From Gracilaria vermiculophylla (Eukaryota > Rhodophyta > Florideophyceae > Gracilariales > Gracilariaceae): a DNA stretch of 64,000 bases. The notes beneath the pieces are model-generated. The model saw nothing but the letters and a program-made list of their open reading frames with translations, made no database searches and was not told where the DNA came from. Location: NCBI GenBank assembly GCA_019155205.2, contig JAHNZQ020000005.1, positions 138,107 through 202,106 of the forward strand. The letters are read 5' to 3'. A program made the position numbers and the translations under genes. Shown here in pieces: positions 44,955 to 53,893 of the stretch. The first letter of the stretch is position 1; each line of letters begins with the position of its first letter.

Positions 44955-45036
44955 GTTATATACTTATCTAAATTAATAGTTTAATATTATATAACATATA
45001 CTAGAAAAATTAATTTATTAAAAAATAAATATTTTT

Positions 45037-45240
45037 ATGGCATTACGAACAAGATTAGGTGAACTTTTACGACCACTAAATGCTGAATATGGGAAAGTTG
45101 CTCCAGGTTGGGGTACAACTCCAATTATGGGTGTAGTAATGGCTGCATTCTTAGTATTTCTATTAATCATTCTACAAATCTATAACTCATCTTTAATTAT
45201 TGAAAATGTAGATGTAGATTGGACAAACGGTATTGTATAA
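45037..45240 (+). CDS. psbH: Photosystem II phosphoprotein PsbH
   Basis: 67 residues. [20 protein letters not shown], then [20 protein letters not shown]. Single helix. The phosphorylated N-terminal extension of plants is absent, as in algae and cyanobacteria. Confidence 0.96.
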   Translation: MALRTRLGELLRPLNAEYGKVAPGWGTTPIMGVVMAAFLVFLLIILQIYNSSLIIENVDVDWTNGIV

Positions 45241-45258
45241 AACCGTTATTTTATTTCC

Positions 45259-45304
45259 AAAATAGAACCCTAGCAATTTAGTTGAAGTGCTAGGGTTCTA
45301 TTTT
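45259..45304 (+). terminator. Hairpin after psbH
   Basis: Perfect 17-bp inverted repeat (AAAATAGAACCCTAGCA and complement), 12-nt loop, followed by T-run. GC-rich stem core, a typical intrinsic terminator form. Confidence 0.75.
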
Positions 45305-45456
45305 TATGGCATTCGGAACATTATCGATATTGCAAGCAAGACTAAAATTGAAAATTTAATAGGAAAAGATAATTCAGCATACCTGGATAATTTCTTGATA
45401 ATTTAAATTATGGTCGCGGTTGTGGCAGTATTTAAAAAATAAACCAATATAAATCT

Positions 45457-45546
45457 ATGGATATCTTAAGTTTAGGATGGGCAGGCTTAATGACAATGTT
45501 TACATTTTCATTAGCTTTAACTGTCTGGGCCCGAAATGGTTTCTAA
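45457..45546 (+). CDS. petN: Cytochrome b6f subunit VIII (PetN)
   Basis: 29 residues: [20 protein letters not shown] then LTVWARNGF. This is the PetN pattern, a single-helix b6f subunit. petM follows 39 bp downstream. Confidence 0.94.
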   Translation: MDILSLGWAGLMTMFTFSLALTVWARNGF

Positions 45547-45585
45547 TTATTTAAACTTTTTATAACATTTAAAATCGAAATTATT

Positions 45586-45714
45586 ATGGAATTAATCAAA
45601 CAAATATTTCCTTATGCAAATTCAGAAATTGTTACAGCAGCATCTGTATGCTTCTTTATGACTTTATTTGGTCTTTCATTAGGATTTGCTTTATTAAAAG
45701 TTCAAGGTGAATAA
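45586..45714 (+). CDS. petM: Cytochrome b6f subunit VII (PetM)
   Basis: 42 residues with a helix ending FMTLFGLSLGFALLKVQGE. The GLxLGFxLLKVQGE end is diagnostic of PetM. The N-terminus is a little longer than in cyanobacteria. Confidence 0.88.
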   Translation: MELIKQIFPYANSEIVTAASVCFFMTLFGLSLGFALLKVQGE

Positions 45715-45716
45715 TC

Positions 45717-45759
45717 AATCATTTAATAATAATATTGTCAATATTATTATTAAATGATT
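45717..45759 (+). terminator. Hairpin after petM
   Basis: Perfect 21-bp inverted repeat (starts AATCATTTAATAATAATATT) with a one-base centre, 2 bp after the petM stop. Confidence 0.65.
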
Positions 45760-45777
45760 TTTAAATAAATTTATCAA

Positions 45778-45851
45778 CGGGACTGACGAGACTCGAACTC
45801 GCAACTTCCGCCGTGACAGGGCGGTGCTCTAACCAATTGAACTACAATCCC
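45778..45851 (-). tRNA. trnD-GUC: tRNA-Asp (GUC)
   Basis: 74 nt, acceptor GGGATTG/CAGTCCC, anticodon loop CTGTCAC (GUC), T-arm GCGAGTTCGAGTCTCGT, discriminator G. Confidence 0.95.
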
Positions 45852-45946
45852 AGCTATTTTTCGTAAACATATTATATATTAACTTTAAACTATTTTTTTT
45901 ATATGTCAACTTTGAATTACTTTCATAATCTCTGCTTTTTTAATAG

Positions 45947-46033
45947 AGGAGAAACAGGGATTCGAACCCTGGGTACAAATAAATGTACGATAGATTAGCA
46001 ATCTATTGCTTTCGACCACTCAGCCATTTCTCC
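45947..46033 (-). tRNA. trnS-GCU: tRNA-Ser (GCU)
   Basis: Class II, 87 nt, acceptor GGAGAAA/TTTCTCC, anticodon loop TTGCTAA (GCU), long variable arm with GTACATTTATTTGTAC, T-arm CAGGGTTCGAATCCCTG. Confidence 0.95.
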
Positions 46034-46118
46034 TGAACTAATACTCACCTTAAAAAAACTAAAAATAAAGACTAAAAAAAAATTCTTAGTCTCTAATTAT
46101 TAATTACTGTATAGTAGA

Positions 46119-46191
46119 TGGCTCTGGTGGGATTTGAACCTACGACCTTGGGCTTATGAGTCCCCTGCTCTAACCACTGAGCTACAGAGCC
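46119..46191 (-). tRNA. trnM-CAU: Elongator tRNA-Met (CAU)
   Basis: 73 nt, acceptor GGCTCTG/CAGAGCC, D-arm GCTCAGTGGTTAGAGC, anticodon loop CTCATAA (CAU), T-arm GTAGGTTCAAATCCCAC. The GGCT... acceptor matches bacterial elongator Met. Class I variable loop. Confidence 0.9.
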
Positions 46192-46336
46192 TTATACTAT
46201 TTTACTACTATAACTGTATCATAATTTTTATAAAATAAATTATTATTTTATTTTATAAAATTTCTAAGATGAGACATATATTCGAGACTAAAAAATTATA
46301 TATAATTATATTAAAAATTAATGAGTATAGTCTTTT

Positions 46337-46531
46337 ATGAATGATTTTTGGAATAATATTTCTCGTTACCCGCGTTTTTTTATTAGTAGTTTAGCTGGTC
46401 TAATTCTCGTTATCATAGCCCCCTTTCGAAATTTATTTAAGATAAAAAAATTTCGCTTTCTTTTACCGATAGTTTTAATTTTATTAGCTGGACTTTTGTA
46501 TCAGATTCTTACAAGTATGACAGGATTATAA
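46337..46531 (+). CDS. ycf33: Conserved plastid protein Ycf33
   Basis: 64 residues. MNDFWNNISRYPRFFISSLA, then GLILVIIAPFRNLFK, is the Ycf33 signature, with two membrane helices. The function is unknown; some data in cyanobacteria link it to cyclic electron flow. Confidence 0.93.
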   Translation: MNDFWNNISRYPRFFISSLAGLILVIIAPFRNLFKIKKFRFLLPIVLILLAGLLYQILTSMTGL

Positions 46532-46664
46532 AATTTAAAAGCATCTAACAGCCTAAAAATCCAATAATCTAAAATTTTGAAAAATTCTAACTCTAAAAAC
46601 TAACGTTTTTAATCTCTTAATCGGTAAAAAATGTTAGTTTTTAGAGTTAATGAAAAATAATTAA

Positions 46665-46746
46665 TGGGCCGAGTTGGATTCGAACCAACGTAGCGTAACG
46701 CAGCGGATTTACAATCCGCCCCCTTTAACCACTCGGGCACCGACCC
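46665..46746 (-). tRNA. trnY-GUA: tRNA-Tyr (GUA)
   Basis: Class II, 82 nt, acceptor GGGTCGG/TCGGCCC region, anticodon loop TTGTAAA (GUA), variable arm TGCGTTACGCTA, T-arm GTTGGTTCGAATCCAAC, discriminator A. Confidence 0.94.
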
Positions 46747-46896
46747 TTCTATTGGCTTAATATTATCATATCAAAAGCTAAAAAACAATATTAGAATTAT
46801 CCAAAACTATTTTTCGATAATTTTAATATTGACGTTTGCATCAAATTTCAGTATACATATGATTATAGTTATAGAAACTTACACAATAGAAACAGT

Positions 46897-46968
46897 GGGT
46901 GATTAACTCAGCGGTAGAGTGTCTGCCTTACAAGCAGAAGGTCACAGGTTCAAATCCTGTATTACCCA
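46897..46968 (+). tRNA. trnV-UAC: tRNA-Val (UAC)
   Basis: 72 nt, acceptor GGGTGAT/ATTACCC, anticodon loop CTTACAA (UAC), T-arm ACAGGTTCAAATCCTGT. No intron. Confidence 0.95.
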
Positions 46969-46977
46969 TACTCTTGA

Positions 46978-47050
46978 GGGCCTATCGTCTAACGGATTAG
47001 GACATAAACCTTCTAAGTTTGTAATGTAGGTTCGATTCCTACTGGGCCTA
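46978..47050 (+). tRNA. trnR-UCU: tRNA-Arg (UCU)
   Basis: 73 nt, acceptor GGGCCTA/TGGGCCT with two G-U pairs, anticodon loop CTTCTAA (UCU), T-arm GTAGGTTCGATTCCTAC. Last tRNA before an accessory island. Confidence 0.92.
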
Positions 47051-47306
47051 AAAAATAATATAGACTATACTATCTTATAGATATCTTTTTTGTGGGTTTT
47101 AAATTTGTAGAAAAATAGCCTTGAAGAAAAAATAAATTTAGAAATTTTAAATTCCTAAATTTATTGTATCAGATTTAATCTGATTCTTTTTTCAGTTCCA
47201 TGGTTAATTCTGCTTTTAATCTTGACTTAAATTTTAGACTAGTAAGACTCTCTTTTTCCAAGTCGTTACTTAACTTAAAATCAATTTATCTCTTTTGTAA
47301 GATCTT

Positions 47307-47734
47307 ATCTAAACTCAGGTCGAAAAGAAGTTGTTAATCACCAGATTTATATTACTGTTAAATTTTACCTTGTTGATTTTATCAAAATGATTGACGCTAA
47401 AAAAAATACGTATCAAAGGAAACAATTTTTAGAATTTTTTGATAATTTAATGGGATTACCACCTTATCAAGCACAGTTCTCTGATAAAGAGTTTAGAAAA
47501 TTGTTATTTTCTTCCCAGTTGTAAATGCTATTCAAAGAAATGAACGCGGGCCCTTTAATCTACGATTTCTATCCTTTTCATTTTCCACCCAGTTTTTTCT
47601 CTTATTCTAGTACCATTAATTTGCAAGTTAAGTTATCTATTATTCGATCTTTTGCTCAAGAAGATTCTCTTCAAAAAACTTATCTACTTCAAAGCTTTCT
47701 GAATCAATATGCAAAACGAAGTAATTCAACCTAA
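47307..47734 (+). pseudogene. Broken rep-like gene fragment, copy C (C-terminal module)
   Basis: One frame open except for a TAA at 47522-47524. Before the stop: RKQFLEFFDNLMGLPPYQAQ and FSDKEFRKLLFSSQ. After it: IYDFYPFHFPPSFFSYSSTI then NLQVKLSIIRSFAQED and LLQSFLNQYAKRS. The latter is the family C-terminal module, closest to copies A and D. The N-terminal half, with the GNRxS...RFE motif, is missing. Confidence 0.6.
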
Positions 47735-48055
47735 ATTTGAATTTTCAGTTGATGGAAACCATTTTATACAGAAACACAATATTCAACTAGAAGATATTAG
47801 AGCATATAAAGTTATTTATTTTCAGGAAATAATTCATTATTAAATTCCATTTATTACAATTTTAAATTTTAGGGACTATCAGACACGGTACTACAGGAAA
47901 TTCTATATTCAAAACTTTAATTTCCCGTAATTCCTTGGTAATGAGTCAAAACACGCGGACCTGTTTTGACTACCTTACAATTCGGTCCATGTGATAAGTT
48001 ATGTGATAGTAAAAATTTGAAACAAATTAATTTCTAAAATTAAAAAATAAAACTG
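47735..48055. other. Spacer with a hairpin
   Basis: No gene. AGTCAAAACA (47944-47953) pairs with TGTTTTGACT (47962-47971) around CGCGGACC; it lies upstream of the decayed recombinase, where the intact copy (57639) also has a hairpin upstream. Confidence 0.45.
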
Positions 48056-48984
48056 AACAAATTACAAAAAATTAACAAAGAAAATAATCAATTATTTTTA
48101 GAAGTGGAATCTAAACTAGATTTTTTAGTAAAAAGACAAGAAAGCAATTCTAACAAACTCGAAGGTATCGGAAATGATCTGCGAAAAGGTTTTATCGGAT
48201 TAGCATTACGAAATGAAGAGCTTTTGAAGTCAAATCACCAACTGAAACAGCAATTAGACCAAGTTCTTAAGGAATTAAGTACAATCAAACAAGAACGTGA
48301 AGAAAAGGCAGCTCGAAAGGAAGCTCGTGTGAGACGCAAAGGTTTACCCAAACGTGACCCAATGACTGCGGGAATTTATACGAAATTGATTCAAACTGCA
48401 GAAGGTCCTGCTTATACCGACGTTCGATTAAGAATCGCTATTTGTTTGCTTCCAATAACTGGAATCAAAATCAACGAATTGCTCCCCTTGAAAGTCTATC
48501 AACTTCAAACTTTAGTTGAAGAAGGTTGGATTGCCATCGACCGATCGAAACGTGGACCTGCTAGTCATAAAGCTTTTCTAACCAAAGAAGGGAAAAAATT
48601 GGTCAAAGACCGTCAAAAAGATTTCCAATTTCTTTTCTTAATGAAAGAACCCGATTCTTACGTTTTTACTGATCAATCTAATCATTCTAAAATATTAAAT
48701 TAACCCGTGAAACTATTACAAAAGCCGTAAATCTAGTCATACGTATGGTTTCTGAAGAGATTCTTAGCAAACCCAATATTACTAGTCATAGTTTTCGAAT
48801 TGGATATATTACACAGTTATGGAAAGATTCCAAAGATATCGAGTTTGTCAAACAAACCATTGGTCATCGAAACTTAGATACTACTTCGGCCTACGTCAAG
48901 AAATTATCTGATCAAGAAAGACAGAACCGGATTAATCAATTGGAAAAGCAAAATCAATTTTCTATACTGAAATTCCATAGATAA
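48056..48984 (+). pseudogene. Tyrosine recombinase, decayed copy
   Basis: Close relative of the intact gene at 57639 along its whole length. The start ATG is lost: the homologous NKLQK begins at 48056, while the longest usable frame begins at GTG 48104. The first catalytic arginine is lysine (ITGIKINELL instead of ITGIRINELL). A small insertion at about 48695-48703 brings in TAA at 48701-48703 and shifts the frame. The C-terminal half (48745-48984) still has HSFRIGY, GHRNLDTTSAY. Decay looks recent, as nucleotide identity to the intact copy is high. Confidence 0.85.
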
Positions 48985-49252
48985 TAATTACGAATATATA
49001 CGTCTAATTACGTGCTACTTACAAAAAGGGTTCGTTTTTAACTTTTTTTGTAAGTAAGGTGAGTTTAAAAGTTTTATTTTATAAGGGTTTTATAAGTTTG
49101 GGTGAGACTTTTTTCAAAAGAGGATTTTACACTTTAAGTATAGGTTGTAAAATTTAAGTTTTCAGTAAAATTCTTTAAAAGAACGTTATTTATTACTTAA
49201 AAGGACAATTCTATGTTTCAAACAAAATTAGTATTTTTTTTTAATTAAAAAG
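48985..49252. other. Spacer downstream of decayed recombinase
   Basis: AT-rich, no gene. A short ATG frame at 49214 is followed by TAA within 12 codons. Confidence 0.35.
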
Positions 49253-49281
49253 TTGACTGCTTTTAATTTATACTGTATACT
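49253..49281 (+). promoter_or_regulatory. Sigma70-type promoter
   Basis: TTGACT (49253-49258), 17-nt spacer, TATACT (49276-49281). It lies 39 bp before ATG 49321 and fits transcription of the leader frame and the 49431 ORF. Confidence 0.6.
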
Positions 49282-49320
49282 GTGTTAAAATATTAGCTTA
49301 TTAAATTTTATCAATAATTT

Positions 49321-49410
49321 TATGCTTAAAACAAAATTAGCAAAAGTAATGCTTACTTGTTTGGTGTACGGTTTAGCAAGTGCATTAACTCAAAGAATTT
49401 GGAGGTAAAA
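49321..49410 (+). CDS. Short leader frame, possibly the frameshifted N-terminus of the next ORF
   Basis: MLKTKLAKVMLTCLVYGLAS then ALTQRIWR and TAA. It begins with a basic-hydrophobic segment like a signal or membrane anchor. A different frame, open from 49389 (LKEFGGKIGTSFKL), continues directly into the ORF at 49431, so a single-base shift near 49386 may have split one gene. Confidence 0.35.
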
Positions 49411-50051
49411 TAGGAACTTCCTTCAAACTAATGCTTTTTTTTTGGCAAGTAGGACTTGTCGATACTTTTACTCTACTTCAATTTTGTATTAACAGTGGCT
49501 CGCAATATGGAGCAATCGTTGTAGCTTCAGCAGGTGGTAATTTTTCTGATATTGGTCCAAAGGTTTTACTTGAACCAATTATTGGGCTTGGTACAAGCTT
49601 CCAGTTCATAAAAGCTGCCCAAACGGTGGCTGAACGAAGAGCCCGGATTGCTACTCTAGCAGCTTTCTTATCCACTTCTGGAAGCTCAGCTCTTACAACA
49701 GATCCGGCAACGAATGCAGCTGTAGGTGGTGCGATAGCAGCAAAAATTGCCTGTATGCGATCAATTCTTGCCGCTCGCGGAGGCAGTCAACAATTCTTGG
49801 AATACGTTTTAACTCCTTCATTGAAAAATTATTTAATGAAGAATTATTCAATCACCGTAAATCCAGTAGTGACTCCATTATTGAGTCCTGCTCAAATTCA
49901 ATATTTTGAACCAAATTATAAAACAGCGGATAAAGCTTCTGCGAGAGAGTTTTTGCAGAATTGCCAAAAAAATATAAAACAAACTAATAAAAATACTAGC
50001 CTCGAAAAAAATTGGAAATCGAAAAAGCAATCATTCTTTTCGAATTTATGA
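49389..50051 (+). CDS. Unknown Ala/Gly-rich ORF fused to rep-like sequence
   Basis: First ATG is 49431 (206 codons); the frame is open from 49389. About 160 residues are hydrophobic and Ala/Gly-rich (YGAIVVASAGGNFSDIGPKV; TNAAVGGAIAAKIACMRSIL) with no family I recognise. The last ~35 residues (AREFLQNCQKNIKQTNKNTS) align with the segment before the GNR motif of the rep-like family, and the motif itself (KIGNRKSNHSFRIYE) continues in another frame at 50013-50165. It is a chimera made by recombination, probably not a functional full-length protein. Confidence 0.5.
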   Translation, partial: LKEFGGKIGTSFKLMLFFWQVGLVDTFTLLQFCINSGSQYGAIVVASAGGNFSDIGPKVLLEPIIGLGTSFQFIKAAQTVAERRARIATLAAFLSTSGSSALTTDPATNAAVGGAIAAKIACMRSILAARGGSQQFLEYVLTPSLKNYLMKNYSITVNPVVTPLLSPAQIQYFEPNYKTADKASAREFLQNCQKNIKQTNKNTSLEKNWKSKKQSFFSNL

Positions 50052-50165
50052 AACAAAAAACTCTTTAAAATTTGAGTATGAAATGAAAGGACAAGTTCTT
50101 CAACAGTATCACCTTTTATTAGTTGAGAATCGGATCGAAGAATTTGAACAAAAACTTTCTTCATA
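50013..50165 (+). pseudogene. Rep-like gene fragment, copy G (GNR-RFE motif segment)
   Basis: Reads KIGNRKSNHSFRIYETKNSL, then KFEYEMKGQVLQQYHLLLVE, to TAA. It aligns with LKIGNRRSSRHYRIYT...LRFESEMKGDL of the intact gene at 55921. It overlaps the end of the preceding ORF in a different frame. Confidence 0.7.
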
Positions 50166-50187
50166 ATTTTTAATCTCTTTTGTAGTA

Positions 50188-50209
50188 TAGTGTTGACAAG
50201 TTAACACTA
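50188..50209. terminator. Small inverted repeat between convergent ORFs
   Basis: TAGTGTT (50188-50194) and AACACTA (50203-50209) around an 8-nt loop, between a plus-strand fragment and a minus-strand ORF. It could be a terminator or an operator-like site. Confidence 0.35.
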
Positions 50210-50233
50210 GAAAGGCTATTACTTACATAAGGA

Positions 50234-51193
50234 TTAAGATTTTATTTTTTGATTTGGATAAAATGGAACTAACTGAAGAAATAACTGAAATTTATATTTT
50301 GTGGGTTCTTCGACTATTTCGATCATAAAATCAACGTCAACAGCTGGATCGACCAACAGTGGAAATGGCATTTGAGGGATTTGGTCAGTTTTTTTTAGCA
50401 TCATTTTAAACGAATGTCTCTCAATTTCTGGTAGAGATTTGAAAGAAAAATTAGGTGTCGTATGTGGATGTGGTATAGAGAAATTTGGTAAATCTTCCAA
50501 TAAAACATCACTAAACTCTGACTGGGAAAGAAGAGTTAATAATACCAATAACAAAAATATAGACCTTTCATTTAAATTATTATTGTTGCGTCTATAAAAA
50601 TTAAAAAGAAAGCCTAAGAATATTCCAAATAGACCTAAAAGAATCCAGTAGAAAGTGTATACAAGTTTATTTATAGCTATTGATTCTTGCATTGCAAGTT
50701 CAATAATAGTTCGCCAATTTATTATCCAAGTTCTACAATTTAATAACCAATTGATTATGTTCTTTACAAATAAAATTTCATTAATGAAGGAACAAAATAC
50801 TCGAAAAGTTTCCGAAAAAACGAGCAGTAAAATCTTGAACAAACGAAAATTTCGTTGAAATCTGAAAGGTTTTTTTAAATTTTTTTTTAAAAAAATTTTG
50901 ATTCCTATGACTGACTTATTTAATGCCGCCAAAAATAACACAGATTTTTGAAAAATCCGTGATAACCATTGCTGAATAAATTTCCAAAAAAAATCAATAA
51001 TATCTTTTATTATATTTTTAAAATGGAATTTTTTTCTCAATTGAAACCATTTGGAGATATTGGTTTTGTGAATCGTATCGAAAAAATGATAAAAAATTTC
51101 TGATAAAAAATAACCGAAATAAACGCTAGTATAAAAATAATAACCCACCATTAAACATCGTGTTGGAATAAACATTTTTAATTTTAATGCCAT
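50234..51193 (-). CDS. Unknown membrane protein, 319 residues
   Basis: Intact frame starting MALKLKMFIPTRCLMVGYYF. The N-terminal half is rich in Phe, Lys and Ile. A strong membrane segment lies near 195-215 (YWILLGLFGIFLGFLFNFYR) and another near 230-245 (FLLLVLLTLLSQ). The C-terminal third is soluble with PHPHTTPNFSFKSLPEIE and PLLVDPAVDVDFMIEIVEEP. I do not recognise it. Beside ycf45 it might be a fast-evolving conserved diatom gene such as ycf90, but this is only a possibility. AT-rich codon use is like the core genes. Confidence 0.5.
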   Translation of the reverse strand: MALKLKMFIPTRCLMVGYYFYTSVYFGYFLSEIFYHFFDTIHKTNISKWFQLRKKFHFKNIIKDIIDFFWKFIQQWLSRIFQKSVLFLAALNKSVIGIKIFLKKNLKKPFRFQRNFRLFKILLLVFSETFRVFCSFINEILFVKNIINWLLNCRTWIINWRTIIELAMQESIAINKLVYTFYWILLGLFGIFLGFLFNFYRRNNNNLNERSIFLLLVLLTLLSQSEFSDVLLEDLPNFSIPHPHTTPNFSFKSLPEIERHSFKMMLKKTDQIPQMPFPLLVDPAVDVDFMIEIVEEPTKYKFQLFLQLVPFYPNQKIKS

Positions 51194-51467
51194 AAAAAGT
51201 TCTCTGTTTATTATTTTAATTTGAATTATTTAATATTTTACTCGAAAACTAGTACTTTTTATTATTTTTAATTATTGATAGATTGGTCTGCGGCCTATGC
51301 TTTCGTACTTGATAGTATTTCTTCTAGCGTAGCAAGCTGTCAAGCAAGGACTTCTTGCAGGAGAAGCTATACGGATCTGTGCTTTGATAGCGTAGTAACT
51401 CTAACTCTAACGAGTTACTTCGTTACGAATTGACGCTACTCTTATATCTACTACTTTTAAAGATAAT
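51194..51467. repeat. Spacer with inverted copy of the dispersed repeat
   Basis: 51392-51434 is an inverted copy of the dispersed repeat (AACTCTAACTCTAACGAGTT then ACTTCGTTACG). 51325-51375 has small imperfect inverted repeats (AGCGTAGCAAGCTGTCAAGC). No gene. Confidence 0.55.
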
Positions 51468-52871
51468 TTAAACCTTTTCTCTTTTTGACAAAAATTTTAA
51501 AAGCTTACTAACTTGATAAAAACTAATTTGATTAAACGAATAAATTGGAATATTTTTTTGGTTTGCTAAACTAATTAATTTATAATTTTGTTTTAAATGT
51601 TTATTCAATCCTATAATTAAACTAGCCTTTCGTATTTCATTTGTTAAAACAAATTGAAAGCCCATTTTTAGAAAAACTTCTTTCAGTAAGTTATTAGATA
51701 AGGAATATGGGTAAATAACTAATTTTCTAGATTTTAATTGAAATGATTTATTAATTTTGGTTTGGTTGATGAAACTCCAATCACTAGCATTTAATAAAGA
51801 CAAGTTAATTAAAGAATTTTTATTATTTCCCAATGAACTTTCAAAGTTTTGAAAACGTTTTGATTTTATTTTAATTTTTTCTACTAAATAAAATTCTCTT
51901 ATTTGACCAATTCCAAAATTCCCTCGTAAAAATAAGTCTACTGAATTTTTAACATCTTCATGAATTGTCCATGAATTTTGATGGTTAATTTCAATAATAA
52001 TTTCAAAAGCTGGGTATGCTTTCCGTTCTAAAATACTTTTTTGTGTACCTCTTCGTTTTGCTTCATCATCACTCAATGTAACATATTGAATTCCACCAAT
52101 CAAATCTGATAAAGGCGGGTTTTTTATTAAATTTTCTAAACAATTGCCATGAGTAGTCCCAACAAGTTGAACACCTTTTTCTGCAATTGTTCTTGCAGCT
52201 AAAACTTCAAGTTCCGTTCCAATTTCATCAATTATTATGACTTGTGGCATATGGTTTTCAACTGCTTCAATCATCACCTGGTGTTGATATTCAGTTTTAG
52301 CAACTTGCATACGTCTTGCTCGACCAATACCTGAATGAGGAATGTCACTATCACCGGCAATTTCATTGGATGTATCAATTATAACTACTCGTTTTTCTAG
52401 CTCATCAGCTAAAACGCGTGCAATTTCACGAATTATTGTTGTTTTACCAACACCAGGTTTTCCTAATATTAAAATGGATTTCTCAGATTCTAATAAATCG
52501 CGAACCACAGAAATTGTTCCAAAGACCGCGCGTCCAACTCGACAGGTTAATCCATTTATTAAAAATTGCCGATTTCGAATACAGCTTATTCGATGAAGAG
52601 TTCGTTCAATACCAGCTCGATTTTCATTACTAAATCTACTAATTCTTTTTGTCATCGAATCAATATCTTGCCATGAAATAATTTTTTGTGACAAATACTC
52701 ATTACCAGTAATAAATCGAGCTTCAGGACGTCTTCCCAAATCTAATACAATTTCAATCAGTTTCTCTTTATTTGCATGTTGACTCAAATGCTCTTGAAGA
52801 AAAAACGGTAAATTTTCAATTAATTTGTCTAAATCATCATTAACATTCATCGTATAAAAACTAGTTTTCAA
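51468..52871 (-). CDS. ycf45: Plastid AAA ATPase Ycf45
   Basis: 467 residues. The ATPase domain resembles sporulation protein SpoIIIAA: Walker A GKPGVGKT at 137-144, [20 protein letters not shown] and Walker [14 protein letters not shown], then [20 protein letters not shown]. The C-terminal third is Lys-rich and less conserved. Function unknown; kept in red-lineage plastids. ATG 52850 is an alternative start. Confidence 0.9.
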   Translation of the reverse strand: MKTSFYTMNVNDDLDKLIENLPFFLQEHLSQHANKEKLIEIVLDLGRRPEARFITGNEYLSQKIISWQDIDSMTKRISRFSNENRAGIERTLHRISCIRNRQFLINGLTCRVGRAVFGTISVVRDLLESEKSILILGKPGVGKTTIIREIARVLADELEKRVVIIDTSNEIAGDSDIPHSGIGRARRMQVAKTEYQHQVMIEAVENHMPQVIIIDEIGTELEVLAARTIAEKGVQLVGTTHGNCLENLIKNPPLSDLIGGIQYVTLSDDEAKRRGTQKSILERKAYPAFEIIIEINHQNSWTIHEDVKNSVDLFLRGNFGIGQIREFYLVEKIKIKSKRFQNFESSLGNNKNSLINLSLLNASDWSFINQTKINKSFQLKSRKLVIYPYSLSNNLLKEVFLKMGFQFVLTNEIRKASLIIGLNKHLKQNYKLISLANQKNIPIYSFNQISFYQVSKLLKFLSKREKV

Positions 52872-52960
52872 TTACTTTATATTAGAATCAATTATACTCA
52901 GCTTGACAGCTTGCTACGCTAGAACATCTCTAGAATAGAAAAGAAACAATAAGTTTAATT

Positions 52961-53299
52961 TTAAGAATTAATTAATGATTTGAAAGTTGATGAATCTAAA
53001 ATTGCAATTTGTGATAAAATTTTACGGTTTAAATCAATTTTTGATTTTTTGAACCGGTGAATTAATTGACTGTAAGAAATACCATTTAATCTTGAGGCTG
53101 CATTGATACGACTAATCCAAATCCGTCGAAACACTCTTTTTTTTTGTTTTCTACCAACATATGAATATCTTAATGCTTTCATGACTTGTTGATTTGCTAC
53201 TCGAAATAAAACCGAATGAGCACCTCGATATCCACTTGCAAGTGATAAAATTTTTTTCCGACGTTTTCGAGCTACATTTCCGCGTTTAACTCTAACCAT
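52961..53299 (-). CDS. rpl20: 50S ribosomal protein L20
   Basis: 112 residues. [20 protein letters not shown], then [40 protein letters not shown] and [15 protein letters not shown] are bL20 signatures. 25 bp after rpl35, the usual bacterial rpl35-rpl20 pair. Confidence 0.97.
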   Translation of the reverse strand: MVRVKRGNVARKRRKKILSLASGYRGAHSVLFRVANQQVMKALRYSYVGRKQKKRVFRRIWISRINAASRLNGISYSQLIHRFKKSKIDLNRKILSQIAILDSSTFKSLINS

Positions 53300-53324
53300 T
53301 TTTATTTTTGTTAATTTATATTAA

Positions 53325-53519
53325 TTAGTAAGGTAACATTAATTTAATCGATTTCGTATCTCTCGGGTTGACACAAATGATTTGCGACAATTTTCGTTTT
53401 TGTTTATTTGATTTTTTCATTAAAAGGTGTCCTTTAAAAGCATGACGCCGTAAAAATTTTTGATTCCCAGTAATTTTATATCGTTTTGAAGCTGATTTTC
53501 TAGTTTTTAATTTTGGCAT
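53325..53519 (-). CDS. rpl35: 50S ribosomal protein L35
   Basis: 64 residues: MPKLKTRKSASKRYKITGNQ, then KFLRRHAFKGHLLMKKSNKQ, is bL35. First gene of rpl35-rpl20. Confidence 0.96.
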   Translation of the reverse strand: MPKLKTRKSASKRYKITGNQKFLRRHAFKGHLLMKKSNKQKRKLSQIICVNPRDTKSIKLMLPY

Positions 53520-53893
53520 AAGCTTTTAATTCTTTTTATTCGACTATATTAGTTTAAAATAAACTCTTAATTTTAAAGAATGAGATCTATCAATTGAATC
53601 ACTCATAAACTATGAAAGAATTTATTTCGAGGCTGACCATATAATAAGTTATTAACTGTATAGTATTGAATTATACTTTCTTTGTCAATAACCAATCAAC
53701 CTAAAAAAACAAGCCGAAGATTCGCTAGAATTAGTTGTAGTATAGTAACTCGTAACGGAGTAACTCGTTAGAGTTAGAGTTAGGACGGCGTTTCGTTTCG
53801 TTACTTAAGTGACGCATAGTTCACCTATTACATTCTAATACAATAAAAGGTGCTCTGCTGGAATTTTTATTCGGAAAGGATCAAGATAACAAA
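53520..53893. repeat. Spacer with a copy of the dispersed repeat
   Basis: 53735-53790 has GTAACTCGTAACGGAGTAAC, then TTAGAG units and AGGACGG. It marks the start of the largest accessory island. No gene. Confidence 0.6.

Noticed and set aside
46119..46191. Calling this tRNA trnI-CAU
   Set aside because: GGCTCTG acceptor and class I loop match elongator Met better; the GCATTCG tRNA at 28356 is the better Ile2 candidate.
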